Shown here: piece by piece, positions 1-6,263 of the stretch
Position numbering within the stretch: the stretch's first letter is position 1
Layout: the number at the start of each line of letters is the position of its first letter
NCBI GenBank assembly: GCA_947448695.1
Contig: CANFOL010000006.1
Location: forward strand, 1-64,000
DNA length: 64,000 nt
Source of the DNA: Burkholderiaceae bacterium
GTDB lineage: Bacteria > Pseudomonadota > Gammaproteobacteria > Burkholderiales > Burkholderiaceae
Direction of reading: 5' to 3'
Program-made: the position numbers and the translations under genes
The notes under the pieces: model-generated
Told to the model about the DNA's origin: nothing
Seen by the model: the letters and a program-made list of their open reading frames with translations, nothing else
Database searches by the model: none

Positions 1-252
1 ACACGCCTCCTAGATAATGAAGAGGCAATGGCTGAGTACTTGTCACAAGTTTTAGAAGATGGTGACAATGCTGAGCTCATTCGCGCTCTTGGTCACATAG
101 CGAAAGCCAAAGGTATGGCGACAGTTGCTAGAGAATCCGATTTAGGTCGTGAAAGTCTTTATAAAGCTTTATCAGAGGGTTCTCAGCCAAGATTTGATAC
201 CATATCAAAAGTAATAAATGCACTCGGTTTAAAAATGAGTGTTCACTCTTAA
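1..252 (+). CDS. HigA-like antitoxin, second copy, cut by window start
   Basis: The frame is open from base 1, so the gene begins before the window. It encodes the last 83 residues of an antitoxin nearly identical to the complete one at 1076-1363: in the shared 74 residues from MAEYLSQ only five differ (R/K, D/G, V/I, M/I, S/A). The helix-turn-helix core lies around GMATVARESDLGRESLYKAL. Antitoxins of this family bind a Gp49/HigB-type toxin and repress their own promoter. Whether a toxin gene precedes it cannot be seen. Together with the downstream copy this shows a recent duplication of the module. Confidence 0.85.
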   Translation, partial: TRLLDNEEAMAEYLSQVLEDGDNAELIRALGHIAKAKGMATVARESDLGRESLYKALSEGSQPRFDTISKVINALGLKMSVHS

Positions 253-276
253 ATGAGTACAAATTAATCAAGGTTA

Positions 277-475
277 ATGATGACTTTACCTTTCAATGAC
301 ATTCGTAACTCTTCAGATCCTGATATTGCTGGATCTTATTATCCTATGTAACGTGCTGGACAAGCAGCCATAGACTTGGCAATCCAAACTAATACTGCAA
401 TTGTGACCACAGTTGACGGCAAGATTGTCCGCATTACTGCTGCCGGCTGATCAAACAGCGGCAGTTAACTTCTTA
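277..475 (+). pseudogene. Broken copy of the 66-aa unknown gene
   Basis: The sequence corresponds to the intact gene at 3654-3854. It reads MMTLPFNDIRNSSDPDIAG and then meets an in-frame TAA at 349-351, where the intact copy has a CAG codon. A one-base deletion near 443 also shifts the frame before the shared end LIKQRQLTS. Both lesions make this copy non-functional. It keeps the same upstream AAGG ribosome-binding-like sequence and the same downstream att-like region. Confidence 0.8.
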
Positions 476-499
476 AGCTAGTATTCGCTTGATACAAAC

Positions 500-522
500 C
501 AATCGCACACTCAATCGCACAC
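500..522 (+). repeat. Paired CAATCGCACAC direct repeats upstream of tRNA fragment
   Basis: CAATCGCACAC occurs at 500-510 and again at 512-522. The same pair, with one change, precedes the tRNA fragment at 3878-3900, and single or decayed copies precede the fragments at 2651, 9671 and 45330. A conserved spacing of about 60-70 bases to the tRNA core would suit arm-type integrase sites, but that role is inferred. Confidence 0.55.
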
Positions 523-570
523 TACTTAAATAGCCTTTCAAGCCATTGATTTATATTTAATTTTCAAGAG

Positions 571-624
571 GCATGATTACTTTTAATCCGTTGGTCGCGA
601 GTTCGAATCTCGCCCGTCCTACCA
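571..624 (+). other. tRNA-Lys-like 3' half, putative att site copy A
   Basis: The segment runs from the anticodon loop CTTTTAA through a perfect T arm (GCGAG, TTCGAAT, CTCGC) to CCGTCCTACCA, the CCA-ended acceptor strand. The variable loop TTGGTC and the TTT anticodon resemble tRNA-Lys(UUU). No 5' half (D arm, acceptor 5' strand) is present, and the 5' side of the anticodon stem does not pair. A tRNA truncated exactly in the anticodon loop is the usual footprint of tyrosine-recombinase integration at a tRNA gene. The match to Lys is from recall of the family pattern. Confidence 0.7.
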
Positions 625-644
625 AATAACAGTAATGATACCGG

Positions 645-679
645 TGCTTCAAATGCGAATTGCTTTTGAAGCATTTTTT
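645..679 (+). terminator. Intrinsic terminator after tRNA fragment A
   Basis: TGCTTCAAA at 645-653 pairs perfectly with TTTGAAGCA at 665-673 across an 11-base loop, and six T follow at 674-679. Its place just after the tRNA 3' fragment suggests it is the native terminator of the tRNA gene, which would make copy A the chromosomal side of an integration junction. Confidence 0.7.
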
Positions 680-744
680 CATTTATAACTACATGTTTTA
701 CTAATTTACTATCCCCTGTCAAGCGGGCGGTTTAAAAAAGATGC

Positions 745-772
745 TTGACTCTTGTATCCAAGTAGATACAAT
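745..772 (+). promoter_or_regulatory. higBA promoter with overlapping palindromic operator
   Basis: TTGACT at 745-750 and TACAAT at 767-772 are separated by 16 bases and form a good sigma-70 promoter. The palindrome TGTATC, six-base spacer, GATACA (753-770) fills the spacer and overlaps the -10 box. This is the expected position for autorepression by the antitoxin. The -10 box ends six bases before the ATG at 779, so transcription would begin at or next to the start codon. Confidence 0.75.
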
Positions 773-778
773 AAATGT

Positions 779-1072
779 ATGTCCTATTTTATTCAACAAA
801 CTGAGCTGTTTGAAAAGTGGCATGAATCCGTTAAAGATCTTAGAGCCAAAATCGCTATCGCAAGACGTATTGAAAGAGCAGAAAATGGCAATTTAGGTGA
901 TGCTAAGACTTTAGGTAGTGGCATTTCAGAGATGAGAGTTGATGTTGGATCTGGTTATAGGATTTACTTTACCGTGCGTGAAAGAGTTATCGTTATTTTA
1001 TTGGTTGGAGGAATAAAAAGTTCTCAACAATCAGATATTAAAAAAGCGATTCAGTTAGCCAAGGAGTTTTAA
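779..1072 (+). CDS. higB: HigB/Gp49-family toxin of a type II toxin-antitoxin system
   Basis: The 97-residue protein belongs to the RelE/HigB superfamily, Gp49-like branch, whose members cleave mRNA, usually on the ribosome. Family hallmarks are the basic RRIERAENGNLGD helix and the core GISEMRVDVGSGYRIYF, followed by a short strand VIVILLVGG and a terminal KKAIQLAKEF helix. An upstream in-frame TTG at 752 lies inside the promoter, so ATG 779 is chosen. There is no Shine-Dalgarno sequence and the transcript is probably leaderless. The antitoxin follows after three bases, giving the toxin-first order typical of higBA. Confidence 0.85.
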   Translation: MSYFIQQTELFEKWHESVKDLRAKIAIARRIERAENGNLGDAKTLGSGISEMRVDVGSGYRIYFTVRERVIVILLVGGIKSSQQSDIKKAIQLAKEF

Positions 1073-1075
1073 ATC

Positions 1076-1363
1076 ATGAACAAAACACAAAAACTAAAAG
1101 CATTTGATATTACACGCCTCCTAGATAATGAAGAGGCAATGGCTGAGTACTTGTCACAAGTTTTAGAAGATGGTGACAATGCTGAGCTCATTCGCGCTCT
1201 TGGTCACATAGCGAAAGCCAAAGGTATGGCGACAGTTGCTAAAGAATCCGGTTTAGGTCGTGAAAGTCTTTATAAAGCTTTATCAGAGGGTTCTCAACCA
1301 AGATTTGATACCATATCAAAAATAATAAATGCACTCGGTTTAAAAATCAGTGTTCACGCTTAA
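1076..1363 (+). CDS. higA: HigA-like antitoxin (addiction module antidote)
   Basis: The 95-residue protein is an addiction-module antidote with a Xre-type helix-turn-helix in its C-terminal half (GMATVAKESGLGRESLYKAL, then PRFDTISKIINALGL). It should neutralise the toxin encoded just upstream and repress the shared promoter at the TGTATC/GATACA palindrome. The start ATG lies three bases after the toxin stop, so the two genes are translationally linked. A near-identical copy occupies the left edge of the window and might cross-neutralise this toxin. Confidence 0.85.
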   Translation: MNKTQKLKAFDITRLLDNEEAMAEYLSQVLEDGDNAELIRALGHIAKAKGMATVAKESGLGRESLYKALSEGSQPRFDTISKIINALGLKISVHA

Positions 1364-1390
1364 ATTGGAACAAGTTTTTCAAGGTTAATT

Positions 1391-1417
1391 ATGGCAACGC
1401 CTATCAATGGCACGTAG
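1391..1417 (+). pseudogene. Short 5' remnant of the 66-aa unknown gene
   Basis: After CAAGGTTAATT, which matches the lead-in of the two longer copies, the frame reads MATPINGT and stops at TAG. This resembles the first residues of the 66-residue protein (MMTIPINDI). It appears to be a third copy cut down to its first codons, with the amidohydrolase region joined just downstream. Confidence 0.5.
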
Positions 1418-1443
1418 TGCGTTTAATTTATCCCAATCGTCGT

Positions 1444-2340
1444 TCAAATACGATAAAAATGAGCTGCATTATCATGAAGTATCTTTTGCTGCTCCTCTAA
1501 TGAATACTCTGATAAAACTCTCAAGTACAGACCTATAAAATCTGTGTAACTCATATGTAATTTTTCTAACGGGAAATTACTTCCAAAAATTGTTCGACCC
1601 ACACCAAAAATTTGAATACTATCTCTAATGACTTGTCGAATTTGTGGATAAGTAATCCCCGATGAAAACATACCTAAACCTGATATTTTAATATGCACAT
1701 TTGGAAATGATGCCAACTTAGCCAAGGCAACTCTCCAAGACTCAATTCCAAAAAGTGATCGGTCATAGAGCATGCCAGAGTGCAGCAAAATAAACTGCAC
1801 ATTGGGATAGTCTCTAACCAATTCAATTGCATGATCAGCCTGAGGTGCAAAAATCTGTAACTCAAAATGTAAATTTTCTTGCGCAAGAATATCAAAACCA
1901 CGCCTAAATTCTGAAGTATTACAAAGATCTGGCCGACTCACATTCTTTCGATATGGCGCGGTAGAATCCCAGTGTATTTGATGACGCACACCTCGAACAT
2001 TGGGATATTGCAGATGCTCTTTTATTTTCGATTCCAATTGAGGATCCGTCATATCTGCTTGAAATACAATGGCGTTTGGGTAACCGTTTTGATCACTCAC
2101 GGACTGTAACCACTGCGTTTCTAAAAGACTTTTCTCAATTCCCCAATTGGCTGTGACATGCACTGATTTAACCACTCCATGCGGACTTACATCCTGAATC
2201 CACTCTTGAACAGTATAATCTCTTCGAATTCCAAACAAATCACCAGCCATATGAGGCGGTGCAGGATCTTGTAACCAACTAATAAATTGACGTAACCATA
2301 GATGATGATGGGTATCAATAATAGGGCCTTGATAATTCAT
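1444..2340 (-). CDS. Amidohydrolase-family (COG3618-type) metal-dependent hydrolase
   Basis: The 298-residue protein is a TIM-barrel hydrolase of the amidohydrolase 2 group, whose members hydrolyse lactones or decarboxylate small acids. The metal-binding HxH pair is at residues 11-13 (DTHHHLW). Further family marks are VRGVRHQIHWD, FILLHSGM and the C-terminal NAAHFYRI. The usual GSDFP acid is Asn here (FGSNFP), which is common in this subgroup and may mean one metal ion or a different proton relay. It stands alone between toxin-antitoxin genes, inside the stretch bracketed by the long repeats, so it may be cargo. The substrate is unknown. Confidence 0.75.
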   Translation of the reverse strand: MNYQGPIIDTHHHLWLRQFISWLQDPAPPHMAGDLFGIRRDYTVQEWIQDVSPHGVVKSVHVTANWGIEKSLLETQWLQSVSDQNGYPNAIVFQADMTDPQLESKIKEHLQYPNVRGVRHQIHWDSTAPYRKNVSRPDLCNTSEFRRGFDILAQENLHFELQIFAPQADHAIELVRDYPNVQFILLHSGMLYDRSLFGIESWRVALAKLASFPNVHIKISGLGMFSSGITYPQIRQVIRDSIQIFGVGRTIFGSNFPLEKLHMSYTDFIGLYLRVLSEYSLEEQQKILHDNAAHFYRI

Positions 2341-2650
2341 GCGTACTCCATTTTTTATGATTTAACTTCACCAAAACTTTATCACTTATCTTAATAGATA
2401 TTAAAATTTTAGAGAAATTTGAAATGACCTCATTTTTAGTACCACTCCCAAGGAGAGAAATTTTTGATAATCTATCTCTAAAAGGAGAAAAATATGCCTA
2501 AAGGAATTAAAACTTAAGGAGATGCCTTTACTCTAACTTGAATACAAGCGTTACTTAAAGTAACGCCTGTACCCTTTCCAAATAAAAATCAATCGCACGC
2601 CGCTAAAAAAACCTTACGAAATATTGATTTATATACAATTTTCAAACGGC
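2341..2650. other. Intergenic stretch left of tRNA fragment B
   Basis: No convincing gene was found. AAAAGGAGAAAAAT precedes a seven-codon frame (MPKGIKT then stop at about 2494-2517), too short to call. A single CAATCGCACGC at 2590-2600 is the decayed counterpart of the paired repeats seen at 500-522. Confidence 0.5.
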
Positions 2651-2702
2651 GCAACTTCTTTTAATCCGTTGGTCGCGAGTTCGAATCTCGGCCGTCCTAC
2701 CA
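2651..2702 (+). other. tRNA-Lys-like 3' half, putative att site copy B
   Basis: From CTTTTAATCCG through the T arm to GTCCTACCA this equals copy A except in the bases just before the anticodon loop and one base at the end of the T arm (CTCGG instead of CTCGC). The upstream AT-rich spacer is shared in outline. It has the same orientation as the other copies and no 5' tRNA half. Confidence 0.65.
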
Positions 2703-2715
2703 AATAACATCGGTA

Positions 2716-2740
2716 TGTACCGAGCACATACTTTACACTT
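2716..2740 (+). repeat. Single 25-bp unit of the TGTACCG repeat
   Basis: This unit starts TGTACCGAGCACATA and ends CTTTACACTT. It is identical to the third unit of the tandem array at 4016-4090 and also lies just downstream of a tRNA fragment. It could be an end of a lost insertion element; no transposase is nearby. Confidence 0.6.
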
Positions 2741-2852
2741 TTTCGATCACATCCTGATTATTGGCTCTTCCCATCCTTCATACTTTAAAGTATGTCTTAG
2801 GCCATAAAGAATTTCAAATTACCAATTTGTTTATTTAAGAAAATTTAAAGTT

Positions 2853-3173
2853 TTACTCGGCAAATAATTCTTGAAGTATATTCAACATAGCACTTAAAGT
2901 TTTTGGTGAAACAGTTCCCATCTTTTTGGTTAATCTTACTTTATCAACTGTTCGTATCTGATCTAAAAGAATCAAACCTTTTTTCCCAGCATGAGTCAAG
3001 GGTATCCGAAACGGCGCTGAAAACCCTTTAGATGTCATAGGGGCAACAATTACTGTTCTAAGGTGCTCATTTAAGTCTATAGGAGAAGCTATAACACATG
3101 GGCGTGCTTTTTTGATTTCACTGCCAATTGTCGGATCAAGGTTTACTAACCAAATATCTCCTCTTTTCACCAA
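2853..3173 (-). CDS. mazF: MazF/PemK-family mRNA interferase toxin
   Basis: The 106-residue protein carries the MazF/PemK core: RGDIWLVNLDPTIGSEI at the N-terminus, KARPCVIASP, then TVIVAPMTS and the LILLDQIRTVDKVRL segment. Toxins of this family are sequence-specific endoribonucleases that cut single-stranded mRNA. Length and motif order are normal, so the gene looks intact. Its start overlaps the end of the antitoxin gene by seven bases, which couples their translation. Confidence 0.9.
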   Translation of the reverse strand: MVKRGDIWLVNLDPTIGSEIKKARPCVIASPIDLNEHLRTVIVAPMTSKGFSAPFRIPLTHAGKKGLILLDQIRTVDKVRLTKKMGTVSPKTLSAMLNILQELFAE

Positions 3174-3421
3174 ACTAAATCCTTATCTTCAGTGTTAGCA
3201 AATTCTCCCAACACAAGCATATCCCCATCCACCAAGCTCACTGCTTTTGCAGCCTCGCTCCATCCAGTCCGAACAGATTTAGAGGGCTTTCTTAAGATAA
3301 TTGCTCCATTTTCAATGGACACATCAGCAACTGATTGATCATCTAACCCAACCTGAGCAAGCATAGGTTTAGGTATAAGCACTCCCTTACTATTGCCAAT
3401 TTCTCTTATGTTAATTTGCAT
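3167..3421 (-). CDS. mazE: MazE-type (AbrB-fold) antitoxin
   Basis: The 84-residue protein has an AbrB/MazE swapped-hairpin DNA-binding domain in its first half (MQINIREIGNSKGVLIPKPML, IENGAIILRKP) and an acidic, probably disordered tail that would wrap the toxin (LVDGDMLVLGEFANTEDKDLVW). It lies upstream of mazF in the same operon. AGGAGG four bases before the ATG supports the start. The region upstream contains a repeated TGTTATTAC that could be its operator. Confidence 0.9.
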   Translation of the reverse strand: MQINIREIGNSKGVLIPKPMLAQVGLDDQSVADVSIENGAIILRKPSKSVRTGWSEAAKAVSLVDGDMLVLGEFANTEDKDLVW

Positions 3422-3430
3422 AAACCCTCC

Positions 3431-3469
3431 TGTTATTACAATGTTATTACTTACTTAAAACTCTGTCAA
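3431..3469 (-). promoter_or_regulatory. mazEF promoter with repeated TGTTATTAC element
   Basis: On the minus strand TTGACA (3469-3464) and TAACAT (3446-3441) are spaced by 17 bases, a near-consensus sigma-70 promoter. On the plus strand TGTTATTAC occurs at 3431-3439 and 3442-3450, an 11-base period that places both copies on one face of the helix and over the -10 region. Binding by the MazE product is an inference. Confidence 0.7.
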
Positions 3470-3653
3470 TCATTTGAACTAAATATTTAAATCCGTATTA
3501 TCCAAATACCCTTTTTACTTAAAAATATTCTGCATTGTCTTGAATTTGTAAAGCTTACTAGATTAAAGCGCTTAATTCATTCAGTGAAATTGATTTTCAA
3601 TATGCATGATATGGGGAGGATAAAACGCCGCCAGTTCAAATTAATTAAGGTTA

Positions 3654-3854
3654 ATGATGACTATACCTATCAATGACATTCGTAACTCTACTGATCCTGA
3701 TATTTCAGGATCCTACTATGCGATGCAGCATGCTGGACAAGCAGCCATAGACTTAGCAATCCAAACTAGTGCTGCAATTATGACCACAGTTGACAGCAAG
3801 ATTGTCCGCATTACTGCTGCTAAACTGATCAAACAGCGGCAGTTAACTTCTTAA
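3654..3854 (+). CDS. Small protein of unknown function (66 aa)
   Basis: The protein begins MMTIPINDIRNSTDPDISG and continues with a helical, alanine-rich segment (AMQHAGQAAIDLAIQ) and a strand-like end (SKIVRITAAKLIKQRQ). The pattern of a helix ending LAIQTxxAI followed by GKIVRI-like strand recalls small uncharacterised proteins seen near toxin-antitoxin genes, but I do not recognise a named family. AAGG lies five bases before the first ATG. A broken copy and a short remnant exist at 277-475 and 1391-1417, both following an antitoxin gene. That suggests it may once have been part of the toxin-antitoxin unit. Confidence 0.55.
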   Translation: MMTIPINDIRNSTDPDISGSYYAMQHAGQAAIDLAIQTSAAIMTTVDSKIVRITAAKLIKQRQLTS

Positions 3855-3950
3855 GCTAGTATTCGCTTGATACAAACCAATCGCACATTCAATCGCACAC
3901 TACTTAAATAGTCTTACAGGCCATTGATTTGTGTTTAATTTTCAAAAGGC

Positions 3951-4002
3951 ATGATTACTTTTAATCCGTTGGTCGCGAGTTCGAATCTCGCCCGTCCTAC
4001 CA
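3951..4002 (+). other. tRNA-Lys-like 3' half, putative att site copy C
   Basis: The segment is identical to copy A from CTTTTAATCCG to CCGTCCTACCA and shares its upstream spacer and paired CAATCGCACA repeats (3878-3888, 3890-3900). As in the other copies, the match to a tRNA begins in the anticodon loop and the 5' half is absent. Confidence 0.7.
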
Positions 4003-4015
4003 AATTTATTAGGTC

Positions 4016-4090
4016 TGTACCGGACACATGGTTTACACTTTGTACCGGACACATGGTTTACACTTTGTACCGAGCACATACTTTACACTT
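4016..4090 (+). repeat. Three tandem 25-bp direct repeats
   Basis: Units lie at 4016-4040, 4041-4065 and 4066-4090 with no spacing. The first two are identical (TGTACCGGACACATGG then TTTACACTT) and the third differs at a few bases (GAGC for GGAC and ATAC for ATGG). A fourth unit identical to the third sits alone at 2716-2740. The TGT...ACA look resembles an insertion-sequence end, but no transposase is present. Confidence 0.75.
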
Positions 4091-4181
4091 TTCCAATCCC
4101 ATGTAGATTTCAAACCCAATAATCTTTATTTTTCTTCCAAGTCTGACGACTTCTTCAATAAACCTGAATCACCTATCTAAA

Positions 4182-4255
4182 ACGCCGTAAGGCGTATCTA
4201 ACTAATGAGCTCGTAAGAGCGAAACCTCGAAAGCGGTCTTAAATTATCAAAGGAG
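4182..4255 (+). promoter_or_regulatory. Three consecutive GNRA-tetraloop hairpins and a ribosome-binding site
   Basis: ACGCC-GTAA-GGCGT (4182-4195), GCTC-GTAA-GAGC (4209-4220) and ACCTC-GAAA-GCGGT (4224-4237, one T/C mismatch) form three short stems, each capped by a GNRA loop. AAAGGAG at 4249-4255 follows. Three stems of the same architecture ahead of a ribosome-binding site suggest a structured leader RNA such as a cis-regulator. I cannot assign it to a known riboswitch class from memory. Confidence 0.5.
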
Positions 4256-4262
4256 AAATCTT

Positions 4263-4313
4263 ATGAAAATTGTAGGGCTACTGATGAACTTAAGTTCACA
4301 AGCGTTGGATTAA
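4263..4313 (+). CDS. Tiny leader-like reading frame (16 aa)
   Basis: ATG 4263 lies seven bases after AAAGGAG and opens a 16-codon frame (MKIVGLLMNLSSQALD) ending TAA at 4311-4313. It could be a short peptide, a leader peptide of the structured RNA before it, or the first codons of a gene lost by deletion. No longer gene follows on this strand, since the next gene is convergent. Confidence 0.3.
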   Translation: MKIVGLLMNLSSQALD

Positions 4314-4373
4314 CACCGATATTTTTAAATACTTCAATGACTTGAGGTGTTTAATTAATACGTAAATAATTTT

Positions 4374-5330
4374 TTAATCGACGGTAGCACCTGATGTTTT
4401 TACAATTTTGGCCCAACGACTTAACTCTTCTTTGAGGTAGTCTGAGAGCTTGTTGTTTGGGATAGGGCTTAAGTCTAATCCTTGACCGATCAACTTTTCT
4501 CTGACATCGTTTTTTTGCATAGTCTTAGCCATGGCATCTTGAATTTTTTTAGTAGTCTCAGGACTTACTCCTGCTGGCGAGAATAGTCCGACCCACACTT
4601 CGCCAATACAATCTGGATAGGTCTCTGCCATTGTTGGGATATCAGGAGCGCTTGAGGATCTTTTTGCAGAACTGATTGCAATAGGGTGTAATTTACCTGC
4701 TTTGATAAAGCCAAGGACAGATGGCAAACTAGCAAAGGCAAGTGGAATTTGACCGCCTAGCACATCATTAATCGCCGGTGATGCTCCCTTATAAGGTATA
4801 TGTAATAAATTAATATTTGCACTGACACCCAACATCACACCAAGTAAGTGGTTCAATGTCCCGCTACCACCCGAACCATAAGCAATTTCACCAGGTTTCT
4901 TTTTTGCGTCATTCACAACGTCTGCTAACGTTTTATACATAGAGTTTGGTTGTGTTACTAAAACATAAGGAGTAGCGCCAATGTATGACAGAAAGGTGAA
5001 ATCAGCTTGTGGATCAAAGCCTGGACTTTTATAAAGAGAGGGGTTAATGGCTTGACTACTATTGATGGTGAGCAGCAGAGTATAGCCGTCTTTAGGAGCC
5101 CTAGCTACAGATTGAGTTCCAATATTGCCCGCAGCGCCAGGTCGATTTTCTATCAATACAGAGCCAGATAAAACTTCGCCAAAAGAGGGTGCAAGAATAC
5201 GGCCAACAATATCGTTTGTACCCGCTACAGCATGAGGAACAACTACAGTCACGGGGCGATTAGGAAAACTTTGCCCCCAACTTAAATGGGGGAAAATAAA
5301 AAGCGCGAAGAAAAATGAGTATTTTTTCAT
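4374..5330 (-). CDS. Bug-type tripartite tricarboxylate transporter receptor
   Basis: The 318-residue protein starts with a signal peptide (about residues 1-19, ending LSWG-QS) and the Bug signature FPNRPVTVVVPHAVAGTNDI. Other family marks are the ENRPGAAGNIG loop and HIPYKGASPAINDVLGGQI. Bug proteins are periplasmic receptors that bind carboxylates or related small molecules and normally deliver them to TctA/TctB membrane partners. None is nearby, so this is an orphan receptor. It is the first of five in the window. The ligand cannot be told from sequence. Confidence 0.88.
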   Translation of the reverse strand: MKKYSFFFALFIFPHLSWGQSFPNRPVTVVVPHAVAGTNDIVGRILAPSFGEVLSGSVLIENRPGAAGNIGTQSVARAPKDGYTLLLTINSSQAINPSLYKSPGFDPQADFTFLSYIGATPYVLVTQPNSMYKTLADVVNDAKKKPGEIAYGSGGSGTLNHLLGVMLGVSANINLLHIPYKGASPAINDVLGGQIPLAFASLPSVLGFIKAGKLHPIAISSAKRSSSAPDIPTMAETYPDCIGEVWVGLFSPAGVSPETTKKIQDAMAKTMQKNDVREKLIGQGLDLSPIPNNKLSDYLKEELSRWAKIVKTSGATVD

Positions 5331-5541
5331 ACGTACGTCCTTGTTATGCTTTTTTATAAATACGCTAGAGTCCCTACGTATTGAACTGATGTTGATTTAA
5401 TACCTCGGTTAAAGAGACTATTCATATCTTATCATTGGATCATCCTTGCTGAAAAAATTGCTGATGCAATAAAAGGTGAAATCTAATAACTACAAATTCT
5501 CAAAGATTCTTCTAGAGGACAAAAACACCATTCAACATTAT

Positions 5542-6258
5542 TTAGTCTAGTTTATTAAATAATGGGGACAAGAGTACTAAAGGAGATGGTCTAAGTAGTC
5601 TTTTTTGATTTTTTAATATAACTGAGCTTGTTTCTTCAAGAAATAAGCTCCATAAGCCCTGCTGGGTTAATTCATTGTCATACATTTCTACCTCTTCCAA
5701 ACTTTTATGCCACCGATAAATAACAACTTCATGTTGTTGACCAACCAATGTTGAAAAACATCCAAATACCCCTTTAATAAAATGTGCGTTGCTAATTAAA
5801 GATTGATTATTAAGGGACTGCCAGAATAAATCCAAGGCTCCTGGAACCAATTGAAACTTAATTTCCTCGATGATAATTTGTGGGTTAGAAATAATATCTC
5901 CAATAGGTGTATTTCCAGGTAACCAATCCATCCCCTTCCCCCAAAGTGGATTGAGTTCATCGATAGGAGCTGGCATTAAAAAACTATTTTCCTGACGCAA
6001 CATTAGCGGTCTGACAACCTTGTAATAAGGATCGGCTTTGGGGTGTTTAAAGAACAATCGGTCTCGCCAATCATCAAAATCATCAAATCTCCACAAGTGG
6101 GTCACCTGGTCCTGATCACCACTCATTGTGGAAAAATATCCTATAACCCGAGCCATAATTGGCCTACTAGCATGGTCAAGGCCGCGAGTGAGTTGAGCTT
6201 CCCAGAATTTTTTTAATGTTCCAGGACGAAAGGTGTAAGTTCTGGATTCAAAGAGCAT
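5542..6258 (-). CDS. NIPSNAP-family protein with two repeated domains
   Basis: The 238-residue protein has two NIPSNAP-type (ferredoxin-like dimeric alpha-beta barrel) halves. The first spans about residues 1-100 (LFESRTYTFRPG, VTHLWRFDDFDDWRDR) and the second about 128-225 (IIEEIKFQLVPGALDLFW, HEVVIYRWHKSLEEVEMYD). There is no signal peptide, so it should be cytoplasmic. Members are often encoded beside Bug receptors and degradative enzymes, as here, where a Bug gene lies five bases upstream in the same operon. A role in catabolism is plausible, but the reaction is unknown. Confidence 0.75.
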   Translation of the reverse strand: MLFESRTYTFRPGTLKKFWEAQLTRGLDHASRPIMARVIGYFSTMSGDQDQVTHLWRFDDFDDWRDRLFFKHPKADPYYKVVRPLMLRQENSFLMPAPIDELNPLWGKGMDWLPGNTPIGDIISNPQIIIEEIKFQLVPGALDLFWQSLNNQSLISNAHFIKGVFGCFSTLVGQQHEVVIYRWHKSLEEVEMYDNELTQQGLWSLFLEETSSVILKNQKRLLRPSPLVLLSPLFNKLD

Positions 6259-6263
6259 AAGTT

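Larger units (their letters stand above)
260..625 (+). repeat. Long duplicated unit, copy 1 (66-aa gene remnant plus tRNA fragment)
   Basis: This stretch matches 3637-4004 almost base for base with a few indels. Both start at CAAATTAAT(C/T)AAGG, carry the 66-residue reading frame (broken here, intact in the other copy), then two CAATCGCACA direct repeats, an AT-rich spacer and the 3' half of a tRNA. The two copies are in the same orientation and bracket the higBA, amidohydrolase and mazEF genes, so they could act as recombination substrates. Confidence 0.85.
3637..4004 (+). repeat. Long duplicated unit, copy 2 (intact 66-aa gene plus tRNA fragment)
   Basis: This is the counterpart of 260-625. 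It contains the intact 66-residue frame, the paired CAATCGCACA repeats at 3878-3900 and tRNA fragment C. The sequences left of the repeat differ between the two copies, so the boundary near CAAATTAAT is real. It is followed by the 25-bp tandem repeats rather than the terminator found after copy 1. Confidence 0.85.

Noticed and set aside
571-624. Complete tRNA-Lys gene
   Set aside because: Only the part from the anticodon loop to CCA is present; no D arm or 5' acceptor strand precedes any of the five copies.
4016-4090. CRISPR array
   Set aside because: The repeats abut with no spacers and there are no cas genes.
1-4400. Active insertion sequence or prophage
   Set aside because: No transposase, integrase or phage structural gene is present; only repeats and att-like scars remain.
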